This document shows, one piece after another, positions 1-8,504 of a DNA stretch of 64,000 nt. The notes beneath the pieces are model-generated. The model saw only the letters and a list, made by a program, of their open reading frames with translations. It searched no databases and was not told where the DNA came from. The DNA comes from Polyangium fumosum. Lineage in GTDB: Bacteria; Myxococcota_A; Polyangia; Polyangiales; Polyangiaceae. The DNA lies in assembly GCF_005144585.1 (NCBI RefSeq), contig NZ_SSMQ01000009.1, forward strand, positions 62,001 to 126,000. The letters are read 5' to 3'. Within the stretch, counting starts at the first letter, position 1. Each line of letters begins with the position of its first letter. Both the position numbers and the translations under genes were made by a program.

Positions 1-199
1 CGATCGCTTGGTGATCGAGCGTCGCGAGGATGCTCGTCTCCCGCGCGAAACGCGCTGCGTCATCCGGCGTCGCGCCGCGGAGGATCTTGACCGCGACGGC
101 CTTGCCCGTGACGCGATCGAGCGCGCGGAAGAGGCTCACTGACGCGCCGTGGGCGTCTCCGAGCAGCTCGTATCTCGCGCGTATCTCTCGATCCGCCAT
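1..199 (-). CDS. Ser/Thr protein kinase, N-terminus only (runs off left edge)
   Basis: The reverse strand from an ATG at 199 reads through to the window edge without a stop, giving 66 residues. They follow the first lobe of a Hanks-type kinase: a start of the form MADREIRARYELLGD, a degenerate glycine-rich loop (GDAHGASVSLFRA), the ATP-lysine strand (AVAVKIL) and the alphaC helix beginning RFARETSILATLDH. The catalytic lobe lies outside the window, so activity cannot be judged. It is divergent from the cbs gene, with about 180 bp between the starts. Family membership is fairly clear for such a short fragment; substrate and role are unknown. Confidence 0.75.
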   Translation of the reverse strand, partial: MADREIRARYELLGDAHGASVSLFRALDRVTGKAVAVKILRGATPDDAARFARETSILATLDHQAI

Positions 200-382
200 G
201 GTGAGGGATGGGCCACCTCGCGCGCTTCGCGCCCCGCGACCACCCTTCGAGGGTAAGACGTTTTGCAGGCGATCGCGGCACTTTTTCCGGTCCGTCCGCA
301 CGCGCACACCGACCCTCCGGCGCGCGCGGGTGTGCCCGACAAAGCTTGTGTCGGTTCTCGTGGCCTACTAGAAACGTCCCCC

Positions 383-1768
383 ATGATGCGAGGCGCCCTG
401 AGTGACATCACGAAGGCCGTCGGTCGGACTCCCGTCGTCAAGCTGAACAAGGTGACCGAGGGGATCGCGAGCGACATCTACGTCAAGTGCGAGTACCTGA
501 ACCCCGGCGGCAGCCACAAGGACAGGGTCGCGATCAACATGATCCGGGACGCCGAGGCGGCCGGTCTCAAGCCGGGCGGCACGATCGTCGAGGCGACGAG
601 CGGCAACACCGGCGCGGCGCTCGCGATGAACGCGGCCGTCAAAGGCTACAAGTGCGTCTTCGTGATGCCCGACAAGATGTCGCAGGAGAAGGTCGACACC
701 CTGCGCGCGTTCGGGGCGAAGGTCGTCGTTTGTCCCACGGCCGTCGAGCCCGATGATCCGCGCAGCTACTACCAGGTCGCCAAGCGCATCGCGGAGGAGA
801 CGCCGAACTGCTTCTACGCGAACCAGTACCACAACCCCTCGAACCCGGGCGCGCACTACCTCTCGACGGGCCCCGAGATCTGGGAGCAGGTCGGCGAGGA
901 CCTCGACGTGTTCGTCGCGGGCATGGGCACGGGCGGGACGATCAGCGGCACAGGCAAGTACCTCCGCGAGAAGAAGGCCTCGATCAAGCTCGTCGGCGTC
1001 GATCCCGTGGGCTCGCTTTATTACGACTTCGTAAAGACGGGCCGCATCACGAAGCCCTTCAGCTACAAGGTCGAGGGCATCGGCGAGGACTTCTTCCCGA
1101 GCACGATGAACCTGGAGATCCTCGACGAGGTCATCCGCGTCGACGACAAGGAGTGCTTCCTGATGACGCGTGATCTCGTGCGTCTGGAGGGCCTGTTCGT
1201 CGGCGGATCCGGGGGCGCGGCCGTCGCGGGCGCGATCAAGTACGCGCGGCAGAGCGGGCGGAAGGAGAACATCCTGATCCTGCTACCCGACGCGGCCTCG
1301 AAGTACCTCGGCAAGATCTTCAACGACAACTGGATGCGCTCGAACGGCTTCCTCGAAGAAGAGAAGAGCCTCGGCACGGTGCGTGATCTGCTCGCGGGCA
1401 AACCCCTCGGCGAGGTCGTCTCCGCGCGGCCGCAGGACCGGGTCGGCGAGGTCATCAGCAAGCTGAAGACCCACGGGATCAGCCAGATCCCCATCGTCGA
1501 CGAGGGCAAGCTCTGCGGCCTCGTGCACGAGGTCGACCTGCTCCGTCACCTCGTCGGCGGCAAGGGCAGCCTCGACTCGCACATCAAGGAGCTCATCGAG
1601 AGCGAGTACGCGACGGTCACCGTCGACACGAAGGTCGAGCTCTTGAAGGGCGTGCTGAACGACGCGCGCGTCGCCATCGTCACCGATGGCACGAAGGTCG
1701 TCGGCATCATCTCGAAGATCGATCTGATCGACTACCTGGCGAAGCGCGCGGCCGAGCCCGCGGTCTGA
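383..1768 (+). CDS. cbs: cystathionine beta-synthase (PLP domain plus CBS pair)
   Basis: A 461-residue cytosolic PLP enzyme that condenses serine and homocysteine to cystathionine, the first step of transsulfuration. The N-terminal two thirds is a fold-type II beta-family domain: GGSHKDR carries the PLP lysine, SGNTGAALA is the substrate loop and GTGGTISGTG is the phosphate-binding glycine loop. The last ~120 residues form a CBS-domain (Bateman) pair, as in the human-type enzyme; O-acetylserine sulfhydrylases lack this, which favours CBS over CysK/CysM. The open frame continues upstream to 263, but similarity starts only after the ATG pair at 383/386, so 383 is preferred. No clear Shine-Dalgarno is visible. 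A strong hairpin follows the stop. Confidence 0.9.
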   Translation: MMRGALSDITKAVGRTPVVKLNKVTEGIASDIYVKCEYLNPGGSHKDRVAINMIRDAEAAGLKPGGTIVEATSGNTGAALAMNAAVKGYKCVFVMPDKMSQEKVDTLRAFGAKVVVCPTAVEPDDPRSYYQVAKRIAEETPNCFYANQYHNPSNPGAHYLSTGPEIWEQVGEDLDVFVAGMGTGGTISGTGKYLREKKASIKLVGVDPVGSLYYDFVKTGRITKPFSYKVEGIGEDFFPSTMNLEILDEVIRVDDKECFLMTRDLVRLEGLFVGGSGGAAVAGAIKYARQSGRKENILILLPDAASKYLGKIFNDNWMRSNGFLEEEKSLGTVRDLLAGKPLGEVVSARPQDRVGEVISKLKTHGISQIPIVDEGKLCGLVHEVDLLRHLVGGKGSLDSHIKELIESEYATVTVDTKVELLKGVLNDARVAIVTDGTKVVGIISKIDLIDYLAKRAAEPAV

Positions 1769-1784
1769 GCCTCACCTACCCCAG

Positions 1785-1815
1785 CCCTCCCTCTCCACGC
1801 GCCGGAGAGGGAGGG
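1785..1815. terminator. bidirectional terminator-like palindrome between cbs and GST gene
   Basis: CCCTCCCTCTCC (1785-1796) pairs perfectly with GGAGAGGGAGGG (1804-1815) around a 7-nt loop, giving a 12-bp stem between two convergent genes. There is no T-tract, so it may act as a bidirectional or Rho-assisted terminator or simply be a dispersed palindrome; a similar hairpin sits at 38911-38934, again between convergent genes. Confidence 0.6.
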
Positions 1816-1831
1816 AGCACGGGACATCCTC

Positions 1832-2539
1832 TCAGCGGCCGCGCACCGTGGCGGCCGATTGTCCGAACAGAAGCTTTTTCGCCTCGTCGTCCATCGTCTG
1901 GCTCGGGTTCTGCACGAGCTCGCGGCCGACGTCGCGGCCGCGGTTGACCGCCGGGCGGGCCTCGATCGCGTCGAACCAGCGCTTCAAGTGCGGGAAATCG
2001 TCGAGGTTTTGCCCCTGCGCCTTCCACGGCACGACCCACGGCCAGGCGGCCATGTCCGCGATCGAATAGTCGCCCGCGAGGTAGTCACGATCCGAAAGGC
2101 GTTTGTCCATGACGCCGTAGAGGCGGTTCACCTCCCGGGTATATCGATCGATCGCGTACTCGATCTTCTCGGGCGCATACATGCGGAAATGGTGAGCCTG
2201 GCCGGCCATGGGGCCGAGCCCGCCCATTTGCCAGAAGAGCCATTGCAATGTCTCGGCCCGGCCGCGCGCGTCCTTCGGCAGGAAGCGGCCGGTCTTCTCG
2301 GCGAGGTAGACCAGAATGGCGCCCGATTCGAAGACGCTGATCGGCGCGCCGCCGCCCTCGGGGTCGTGATCGACGATGGCGGGCATGCGGTTGTTCGGGC
2401 TGATCGCCAGGAACTCGGGCTTGAACTGGTCGCCGCGGCCGATGTTCACCGGGACGACCCGGTATGGGAGCCCCACCTCTTCGAGCAGGATCGTGACTTT
2501 GCGGCCGTTCGGCGTGGGCCAAAAATGAAGATCGATCAT
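1832..2539 (-). CDS. yfcG: glutathione S-transferase, YfcG/YghU-type
   Basis: A 235-residue cytosolic thioredoxin-fold/GST protein, the length normal for the Nu-class disulfide reductases typified by E. coli YfcG. Matching features include the N-terminus MIDLHFWPTPNGRKVT, the cis-Pro segment ISPNNRMPAIVD, FESGAILVYLAEKTG (glutathione gamma-Glu contact) and LQWLFWQMGGLGPM, followed by the all-alpha domain with YSIADMAAWPW. These enzymes bind GSH/GSSG and reduce disulfides instead of using a catalytic Tyr/Ser as classical GSTs do. It is transcribed towards cbs. The next minus-strand gene ends 83 bp upstream of its start, so it could share a transcript, but the products look unrelated. Confidence 0.88.
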   Translation of the reverse strand: MIDLHFWPTPNGRKVTILLEEVGLPYRVVPVNIGRGDQFKPEFLAISPNNRMPAIVDHDPEGGGAPISVFESGAILVYLAEKTGRFLPKDARGRAETLQWLFWQMGGLGPMAGQAHHFRMYAPEKIEYAIDRYTREVNRLYGVMDKRLSDRDYLAGDYSIADMAAWPWVVPWKAQGQNLDDFPHLKRWFDAIEARPAVNRGRDVGRELVQNPSQTMDDEAKKLLFGQSAATVRGR

Positions 2540-2622
2540 CGTGCCTCCTCGGGCGCCGCGGGCCGGCGCGAGGACATCTTACCCCCGCCGAGGGACGATG
2601 CACGGAGCCGGGCGTCCGGAGC

Positions 2623-3486
2623 TCAAAACTCACCCATGAATCCGAGCGCCGGATAGACGATGAAGCTATTGTGGTCGAGGTCGCGCACGGGCTTGGCGAG
2701 CACCTCCAAGGTGCCGCTCGAGATGAGCTGCACCAGCGTGAGCTCGAAACCGAAAAATACGTGCTTGTAGCCGACGGCCACGCCGCCCTGTCCGCCCACG
2801 TAAAACGCATTTCCGCCGAACGACGCGAGCTCCGTGCGGCCCGCGATCGCCTTCGAGACGACCTCCGGGATCGCGAGCTTCAGCGACGTGCCGAAATGCG
2901 TGTACATGAACCGCGGCCCGCCCCAGAGCCGATACCAGCTCCCGTGCGTGCCGAATGCGATCGGAATGTCGACCTGATACCGCGAAAAATCCTCGAGTTC
3001 GATGATCTGGAGCGTGTCTCCGAGCGGTAGAGGCAAGACGTAATAGCCGAGCCCGAGCCCGACCGTGGCGTCGACGCCGTGCCGCTCCTTGTTCAAGAAT
3101 TGATACCGGCCGCCCAGGCGAATGGAGCTCGTGGCGAAGCGGAGCGAGATTTCGAGGTTGTCGACGGCCGTATAACCGACGCCGATGTGCGGCGTCACGG
3201 AAGGCGGGTTCAGGAAGAGGCCGCCGGCCGCAGCGTAAATCTGATCGACCTCCGCCTGGGTGAGCTCGCGATCGTCGGCGGCATCGACGAGCACCGTGGC
3301 GACGTCGATGACGTCCGAAATCGGGCCTGTCGGCACCGAGACGTCCATCCCGATCTCGGCCTGCACGTGGCCTTTGGGCGCCACGTGCGCCGGCTGCATG
3401 CTGGAGAGCGCAGGCGCGCAGCCGGCAGCGAGAAAGGAGGCGAGAAGCGCACAAAAAGGCGTCGAGGTCGAGCGGAGGACAAGCAC
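2623..3486 (-). CDS. outer-membrane beta-barrel-like lipoprotein, function unknown
   Basis: A 287-residue exported protein. The N-terminus has a basic/hydrophobic leader ending in a lipobox (SFLAAGC, Cys23), so signal peptidase II processing is likely. The body is rich in alternating hydrophobic and Gly/Tyr strands (for example GLGLGYYVLPLPLG and GGQGGVAVGYKHVFF) and ends in a terminal Phe after FMGEF, the Bam-recognition signature of outer-membrane barrels. A lipobox together with a barrel-like C-terminus is somewhat unusual and could mean a small lipid-anchored barrel. Its family was not recognised. It may be cotranscribed with the small gene immediately upstream (3517-3915). Confidence 0.7.
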   Translation of the reverse strand: MLVLRSTSTPFCALLASFLAAGCAPALSSMQPAHVAPKGHVQAEIGMDVSVPTGPISDVIDVATVLVDAADDRELTQAEVDQIYAAAGGLFLNPPSVTPHIGVGYTAVDNLEISLRFATSSIRLGGRYQFLNKERHGVDATVGLGLGYYVLPLPLGDTLQIIELEDFSRYQVDIPIAFGTHGSWYRLWGGPRFMYTHFGTSLKLAIPEVVSKAIAGRTELASFGGNAFYVGGQGGVAVGYKHVFFGFELTLVQLISSGTLEVLAKPVRDLDHNSFIVYPALGFMGEF

Positions 3487-3516
3487 GACCCCGAAGGTAT
3501 CAGGAAGGCAGCGAAA

Positions 3517-3915
3517 TCAGGAAGACGCGACGACCGGCGGGCTCGCCCCGAAGAGCGGCGCGAAGATTCGCGAGAGCGCGGCGCTCGCGTCCTCGAGCGA
3601 CGGAGGCATCTTGCCCACCGCCGAGAGCCGAAGGATGCGGCCATGGACCGGGACGTCGAACGAGACCATCCCCTCGCCGCGCGTGATCTCCTCGATCACG
3701 TCATCGAAATGGGGCTCACCCGTCACGACGCCAAGCGCCGCGAGCCAGTCGTGGTCGTACCCGGCCCCGGCCCCGGCCACGAGGAGCCCCTCGTCGCTCG
3801 CGAGCGCCAGGGCCTTGATCCGGTTCCGCTCGATCACGGCTTCGAGATACAGGCTGGCCGCCTCCTGGATCATCTCGCTCCGTTTCCTGCGTCGTTCCTT
3901 CGTCATGTAGGACAA
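3517..3915 (-). CDS. small cytosolic protein, possibly Roadblock/LC7-like
   Basis: A 132-residue protein without signal peptide or membrane segment. After a basic N-terminus (MTKERRRKRSEM) comes a helix and then the strand-turn-strand ALALASDEGLLVAGAGAG, reminiscent of Roadblock/LC7 proteins that partner small Ras-like GTPases (MglB-like) in myxobacteria; the resemblance is weak and the second half (MVSFDVPVHGRILRLSAVG) fits the same fold only loosely. It lies 30 bp upstream of the envelope lipoprotein gene and is divergent from the large kinase. ATG at 3915 is used; a second ATG three codons later is equally possible. Function is inferred from fold resemblance only. Confidence 0.55.
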   Translation of the reverse strand: MSYMTKERRRKRSEMIQEAASLYLEAVIERNRIKALALASDEGLLVAGAGAGYDHDWLAALGVVTGEPHFDDVIEEITRGEGMVSFDVPVHGRILRLSAVGKMPPSLEDASAALSRIFAPLFGASPPVVASS

Positions 3916-4280
3916 CCTCCCGTCGCGTACGACACGACACTACCTTGGAGGCCTCGCCGCGGCCAAAAATGGAGCGATCGATCCAGAGGCGAACGATCCG
4001 AGGGCGTCATCCGAAAAACCAGAGGGGACCTCTTCCGCGCGAGGTGGCAAGGGTCGTGACCAGGCGCGAAGAATTTGCCGACGTTCCGTAAGGCGAGCAC
4101 GTGCGGAGGGGCGAACGATCCGCATGTAGGAGGCTGGTAAGCCGCAAAGAGGAAGAATACGATGCTCGGGATGTCCTTCCCCGTCCCAGCCGCGCGCGCC
4201 TCGAGGCATGCCTGCCAAGCGCACGTGTACGGGAACGAAGATGCCCGGCCAGCCGCCCGGTGTGGTGTGCGTCGCTGACT
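3916..4280. other. divergent intergenic region (365 bp) with a 13-bp direct repeat
   Basis: No convincing gene is present between the divergent small protein and the kinase. GGCGAACGATCCG occurs twice in the same orientation, at 3988-4000 and 4110-4122, and could be a pair of operator sites. The remainder is ordinary GC-rich spacer and should hold both promoters. Confidence 0.4.
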
Positions 4281-7200
4281 ATGCTGCCGGAGAAGATCCC
4301 CGAGCTCATCGCATCTCGATATCGCGTCGTTCACCCCATTGGCGAGGGGAACATGGGGACGGTGTACCTCGTCGAGCACGTGTACACCGGCGAAGAGCTG
4401 GCGATGAAGGTGCTGCAAGCGCACGTCGGCACCAATGCGAAGCTCGTCAAGCGCTTCAAGCGCGAGGCCTGGCTGCCCGCCCGGATCCGCAGCGATCACG
4501 TGGTGCGCGTGATCGACGCCGACGTCGCCGCCGAGCTCGGCAACGCGCCGTTCCTTGTGATGGAGCTGCTCCGCGGCTCGGATCTCGAAGCCTACGTGCA
4601 GCGGATGCAAAAGGTGCCCGCCGCCGAGGTCGTGGGCATCTACTGGCAGGTCGCGGACGCGCTGAGCAAGGCGCACGCGCTCGGGATCGTCCATCGCGAT
4701 CTCAAGCCCGAGAACATCTTCCTGCACGAGCACTACGACGGCCGCGTGATCGTGAAGGTGCTCGATTTCGGCATCTCGAAGATGGCCGGCGACGACGGCA
4801 ACATCGAAGAGGCGCGCCTGACCCGCACGGGCGCGGTGCTCGGGACGCCGCTCTACATGCCGCCCGAGCAAGCCACCGGCGACACGCCGCGTGTGGGGCC
4901 CCCGGCGGACATGTGGGCGCTCGGGCTGATCGCGTTCCGGCTGCTCACGGGGCAGGTCTACTGGAAGGCCCACACGATGGCCGAGCTGCTCGTCGAGATC
5001 CTCACGCGGCCGATGGAGGCGCCGTCGGTCCGCGACGAGAGCCTGCCGACGTCGTTCGATGCGTGGTTCTTGCGCTCGTGTGATCGGGATCCGAAGAAGC
5101 GGTTCCCGACCGTGTGGGATCAGGTCAAGGCGCTGGCGGAGAGCCTCGGGATTGGGCCGCCGGAGAAGACTGAAGCGCAGCGGACGATGCTCACGGGCCA
5201 GGCGCCGAAGGTCGAAGGGGATCCGATCCGGATGACCGAGCACGCCGAGACGTTGCGCCCGCAGGCCCTGCCGAAGACGCCGAGCAACCCGCCGCCGGCA
5301 ACGATGCCCTCGGGCGCGCTCGCGCGGTCGGAGCGGGAGCGGACGCACACGCGCCCCTCGTCACGCTCGCGGCACAACATGAAGAAGGTCGCCGAGGCCG
5401 AGGCGAAGGCCGAAGCCGAGGCGAAGGCGCAGCCGACTGCCGCGGCGAAGGGCTCGGAGCCGATGCAGGTGGGCATCGGGACGGTGCTGCGCGCGGGCAC
5501 CGACACGCTGATGCCCGAGGGCGAGCGCCGGCAGCTCACGATCGTCTCGTACGAGCTTTTGCCCTCGACGGAGAACGCCTCGAAGCTCGATCCGCAGAAG
5601 CTGCGCGAGTCGATGAAGGAGTACGAGGACGCGTTCGCGCAGGTAATGAAGGGCTACAAGGGCCAGCCCGCGCAGCCGCTCGGCGAGGGACAGATCGCGT
5701 ACTTCGGCTACCCGATCGCGCGCGAGGACGATGCGCGCAGGGCCGTGAGCGCAGCGCTCGAGCTCGTGGAGACGGCGCAGAAGCTGAACAGCCGCCACGA
5801 CAAACCGCTGCTCGACGTGCGGGTCGGTGTGCACACGGGCCTCGTGCTGACGTGGGAGATCGTCGACGACGCGGCGACGAGCAAGCCGGCCGCGATCGCG
5901 GGCGCGACGCCGACGATGGCCTGGCGCCTGGCGAACCTCGGGCGGCGCAACACGGTGCTCATCAGCGGAACGACGTACCGGCTCGTGCGCAACTACTACC
6001 AGTGCGCGAGCCTCGGCCTGCGCACGCTGAAGGGGTACGCGCAGCCGGTCGAGACGTACCAGGTGAGCGACGAGAGCGGCGCGAAGAGTCGCATCGAAGG
6101 CATGACGACGGGCCGGCTCACGCCCATGGTCGGCCGCGATCTGGAGCTCGGCCTGATGCTCGATCGCTGGGCCCGCGTGGAAGAGGGCTCAGGGCAGTTG
6201 CTCCTGATCTCGGGCGAGGCGGGCATCGGCAAGTCGCGCCTGACGCGCGTGTTCCGCGACAGACTCGAAGCGTCGCCCCACACCTGGGTCGAGACACGTT
6301 GCCTGCAAGATCAGCGCGACCGCTCGCTCTTCCCGATCGCGGGCCTCGTGAACCAGCTCTTCGTGCTGGTCCCGCGTGACAGCCCCGAGGAGAAGATCAG
6401 CAAGATCGAGCGAGCGCTCACGCACTACGGCTATCCGCTGCCGGAGGTGATGCCGATCTTCGGCGCGCTGCTCGGCCTGCCGGTCTGGCATCGCTACCCG
6501 CCGACGGCGATGAGCACGGAGGATCAACGCACGAAGCTGCAAGAGGTGCTCTTCAGCGCGATCGACTCGCTCGCGCGGCGCCGTCCGCTCGTGATCATGT
6601 TCGCGGATCTGCACTGGGCCGATCCCGCGACGCTCGCGATCCTCGGCGACATCGTGCACGACCTGCCGACCGTGAGCGTGATGCTGCTCGGAACAGCGCG
6701 CCCCGGGTTCGTCCCGCCGTGGCCCGCGCGCTCGCACGTCAGCACCGTCACGCTGAGCCGCCTCACGCCGAAGCGCGTGAAGATGATGGTCGAGGAGATC
6801 ACGAAGGGGAAAGAGCTGCCCTCGGAGGTCTTCGATCAGCTTGTCGAAAAGACGGACGGCGTGCCGCTCTTCGTCGAGGAAGTGACGAAGATGCTGCTCG
6901 AATCGGGGCTGCTCGAAGAGCGCGGCGGTCGCTTCGAACTCACGGGTCCGCTGCCCGCGTTCGCGATCCCCGCGACGCTGCGCGACTCGCTCATGGCGCG
7001 CCTCGACCGGCTCGGCTCGGCCAAACGCGTGGCGCAGCTCGGCGCGATCCTCGGCCGCGAGTTCACCTACGACCTCATCGAGGCCGTCTCGCCGATCGAT
7101 CCGGCGACGCTCCAGCGCGAGCTCGATCGGCTCGTCGAAGCGGACGTGCTCTACCAGCGCGGCCGCATCCCGCGCGCGACGTACACGTTCAAGTACGTGC

Positions 7201-7508
7201 TCGTGCAGGACACGGCGTACGAGTCGTTGCTCCACAACACGCGCCAGGCCTACCACCGCAAGATCGCGCAGGTGCTCCTGCAGCGCTCGATGGCGGCCTC
7301 GCAGCTCGGCGACGCGAAGGGAAACCGTGATCCGAGCGCGAGCGGCAACCAGCCGTCGCAAGCGGGGAGCGGCGAGAAAAAGGTTCCCTCGGACGACCCT
7401 CGGCCGCCTCAAAAAGACGTGAAGGAAGTGCTACGCGGGCTCATGAAGGACAAACCCGAGGAGAGCCCGCTCGGCAACGTGAAGGACCTGAAGAAGCGTC
7501 CCTTTTAG
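4281..7508 (+). CDS. Ser/Thr kinase - class III cyclase-like domain - AAA ATPase fusion
   Basis: A 1075-residue cytosolic signalling protein. The kinase domain (~12-290) has GEGNMGTVY, the AMKVL lysine, HRDLKPEN (138-145), DFGISK and GTPLYMPPEQ, so it should be active. A charged linker with Glu-Ala repeats follows (~370-390). Residues ~416-596 match a class III nucleotide cyclase homology domain (RRQLTIVSYELLPST, LGEGQIAYFGYP, VGVHTG), but both metal-binding aspartates are Glu (E425, E469). The C-terminal part is an AAA/STAND ATPase (VGRDLE; Walker A GEAGIGKS 645-652; Walker B-like FADLHWAD). The upstream frame is open to 4101, but kinase similarity fixes the start at ATG 4281. A reductase gene follows after 6 bp. 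Substrates are unknown. Confidence 0.85.
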   Translation: MLPEKIPELIASRYRVVHPIGEGNMGTVYLVEHVYTGEELAMKVLQAHVGTNAKLVKRFKREAWLPARIRSDHVVRVIDADVAAELGNAPFLVMELLRGSDLEAYVQRMQKVPAAEVVGIYWQVADALSKAHALGIVHRDLKPENIFLHEHYDGRVIVKVLDFGISKMAGDDGNIEEARLTRTGAVLGTPLYMPPEQATGDTPRVGPPADMWALGLIAFRLLTGQVYWKAHTMAELLVEILTRPMEAPSVRDESLPTSFDAWFLRSCDRDPKKRFPTVWDQVKALAESLGIGPPEKTEAQRTMLTGQAPKVEGDPIRMTEHAETLRPQALPKTPSNPPPATMPSGALARSERERTHTRPSSRSRHNMKKVAEAEAKAEAEAKAQPTAAAKGSEPMQVGIGTVLRAGTDTLMPEGERRQLTIVSYELLPSTENASKLDPQKLRESMKEYEDAFAQVMKGYKGQPAQPLGEGQIAYFGYPIAREDDARRAVSAALELVETAQKLNSRHDKPLLDVRVGVHTGLVLTWEIVDDAATSKPAAIAGATPTMAWRLANLGRRNTVLISGTTYRLVRNYYQCASLGLRTLKGYAQPVETYQVSDESGAKSRIEGMTTGRLTPMVGRDLELGLMLDRWARVEEGSGQLLLISGEAGIGKSRLTRVFRDRLEASPHTWVETRCLQDQRDRSLFPIAGLVNQLFVLVPRDSPEEKISKIERALTHYGYPLPEVMPIFGALLGLPVWHRYPPTAMSTEDQRTKLQEVLFSAIDSLARRRPLVIMFADLHWADPATLAILGDIVHDLPTVSVMLLGTARPGFVPPWPARSHVSTVTLSRLTPKRVKMMVEEITKGKELPSEVFDQLVEKTDGVPLFVEEVTKMLLESGLLEERGGRFELTGPLPAFAIPATLRDSLMARLDRLGSAKRVAQLGAILGREFTYDLIEAVSPIDPATLQRELDRLVEADVLYQRGRIPRATYTFKYVLVQDTAYESLLHNTRQAYHRKIAQVLLQRSMAASQLGDAKGNRDPSASGNQPSQAGSGEKKVPSDDPRPPQKDVKEVLRGLMKDKPEESPLGNVKDLKKRPF

Positions 7509-7514
7509 CGAGAC

Positions 7515-8504
7515 ATGAAGGCAATTCGAGTCGATGCGTTCGGGCCCCCGGCCGAGGCGGTCCGTTTCCTCGAGGTGCCCGAGCCGGAATCGCCGCGCGA
7601 GGGCGAGATCACGGTCTCGGTCGAGGCGACGCCGATCAACCCGTCGGACCTCTTGATCCTGTCAGGCATCTACGGCGCGCTGCCGCGGCTGCCCACCGTG
7701 CCCGGGAAAGAAGGCGTGGGCCGCGTGATCGACGTGGGCCCTGGCGTGCGCGGGATCGAGCGCGGCATGCGCGTGCTCTTGCCGATCGGCGCGGGTGCGT
7801 GGCGCGAGCGGGTGAAGGTCCTCGCCGAGGACGTGATCCCCGCGCCGGAAGGCGTGCCGGCCGCGCAGCTCGCGATGGCGACGTTGAACCCGCTCGCTGC
7901 GCATTTCCTGCTGACGGCGCTCGTGAACCTCGGGCCCGGCGACTTCCTCGTGCAGAACGCGGCGAGCTCCGCGATCGGCCGATGGATCGTCACGCTCGCG
8001 AAGGAGCGCGGCATCAAGACGGTGAACGTGGTGCGGCGCGCGTCGCAGGTGAATGCGCTGCGCGAGCTCGGCGCGAACGTGGTGCTCGTCGACGGCGCAG
8101 AGCTCGGCAAGCGCATCACGGCAGCGACGCGCGGCGCGTCGATCAAGCTCGGGCTCGACGCGGTCGCGGGCGGCGCGACGACACGCATCGCGGGTTGTCT
8201 CGGCCGCGGCGGCACGGTCGTGAGTTACGGGATGCTGAGCGGACAGCCGGGGCACATCGCGACGAACGACCTCGTGTTCCGCGACATCCACCTGCGTGGC
8301 TTCTGGCTCGCCTCGCACCTCGCGACGATCCCGAAGGAGGAGCTGCGCGAGCTGTGGAAGCGGCTCGCGGGCCTCGTCGCGAGCAGCGCCGTCGCCGTGC
8401 CGGTGGAGGCGACGTACACGCTCGATCGGATCAAGGAAGCCGTGACGCACGCCGAGCGCGAAGGCCGCAGCGGCAAGATCGTCCTCGTCCCGCAGGGCGG
8501 CTGA
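7515..8504 (+). CDS. MDR-family oxidoreductase, trans-2-enoyl-CoA reductase (MECR)-like
   Basis: A 329-residue zinc-independent medium-chain dehydrogenase/reductase. It starts MKAIRVDAFGPPAEAV, carries the INPSDLLILSGIYG segment, then PGKEGVGRVIDVGPGV, and a nucleotide-binding half beginning GDFLVQNAASSAIGRWIV and KTVNVVRR, which is the pattern of the MECR/Etr1 branch that reduces 2-enoyl thioesters with NADPH. Quinone reductase (QOR) is the main alternative. Its ATG lies 6 bp after the stop of the kinase-cyclase-ATPase gene, so the two are probably cotranscribed; that link has no obvious biochemical explanation. It converges directly on pgeF, with the two stop codons abutting. Confidence 0.8.
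   Translation: MKAIRVDAFGPPAEAVRFLEVPEPESPREGEITVSVEATPINPSDLLILSGIYGALPRLPTVPGKEGVGRVIDVGPGVRGIERGMRVLLPIGAGAWRERVKVLAEDVIPAPEGVPAAQLAMATLNPLAAHFLLTALVNLGPGDFLVQNAASSAIGRWIVTLAKERGIKTVNVVRRASQVNALRELGANVVLVDGAELGKRITAATRGASIKLGLDAVAGGATTRIAGCLGRGGTVVSYGMLSGQPGHIATNDLVFRDIHLRGFWLASHLATIPKEELRELWKRLAGLVASSAVAVPVEATYTLDRIKEAVTHAEREGRSGKIVLVPQGG

Noticed and set aside
3903-5348. Long minus-strand ORF opposite the kinase
   Set aside because: His/Arg/Leu-rich shadow of the kinase, no start context and no recognisable motifs.
4281-7508. Adenylate cyclase activity
   Set aside because: Both metal-binding Asp positions are Glu, so activity cannot be claimed.
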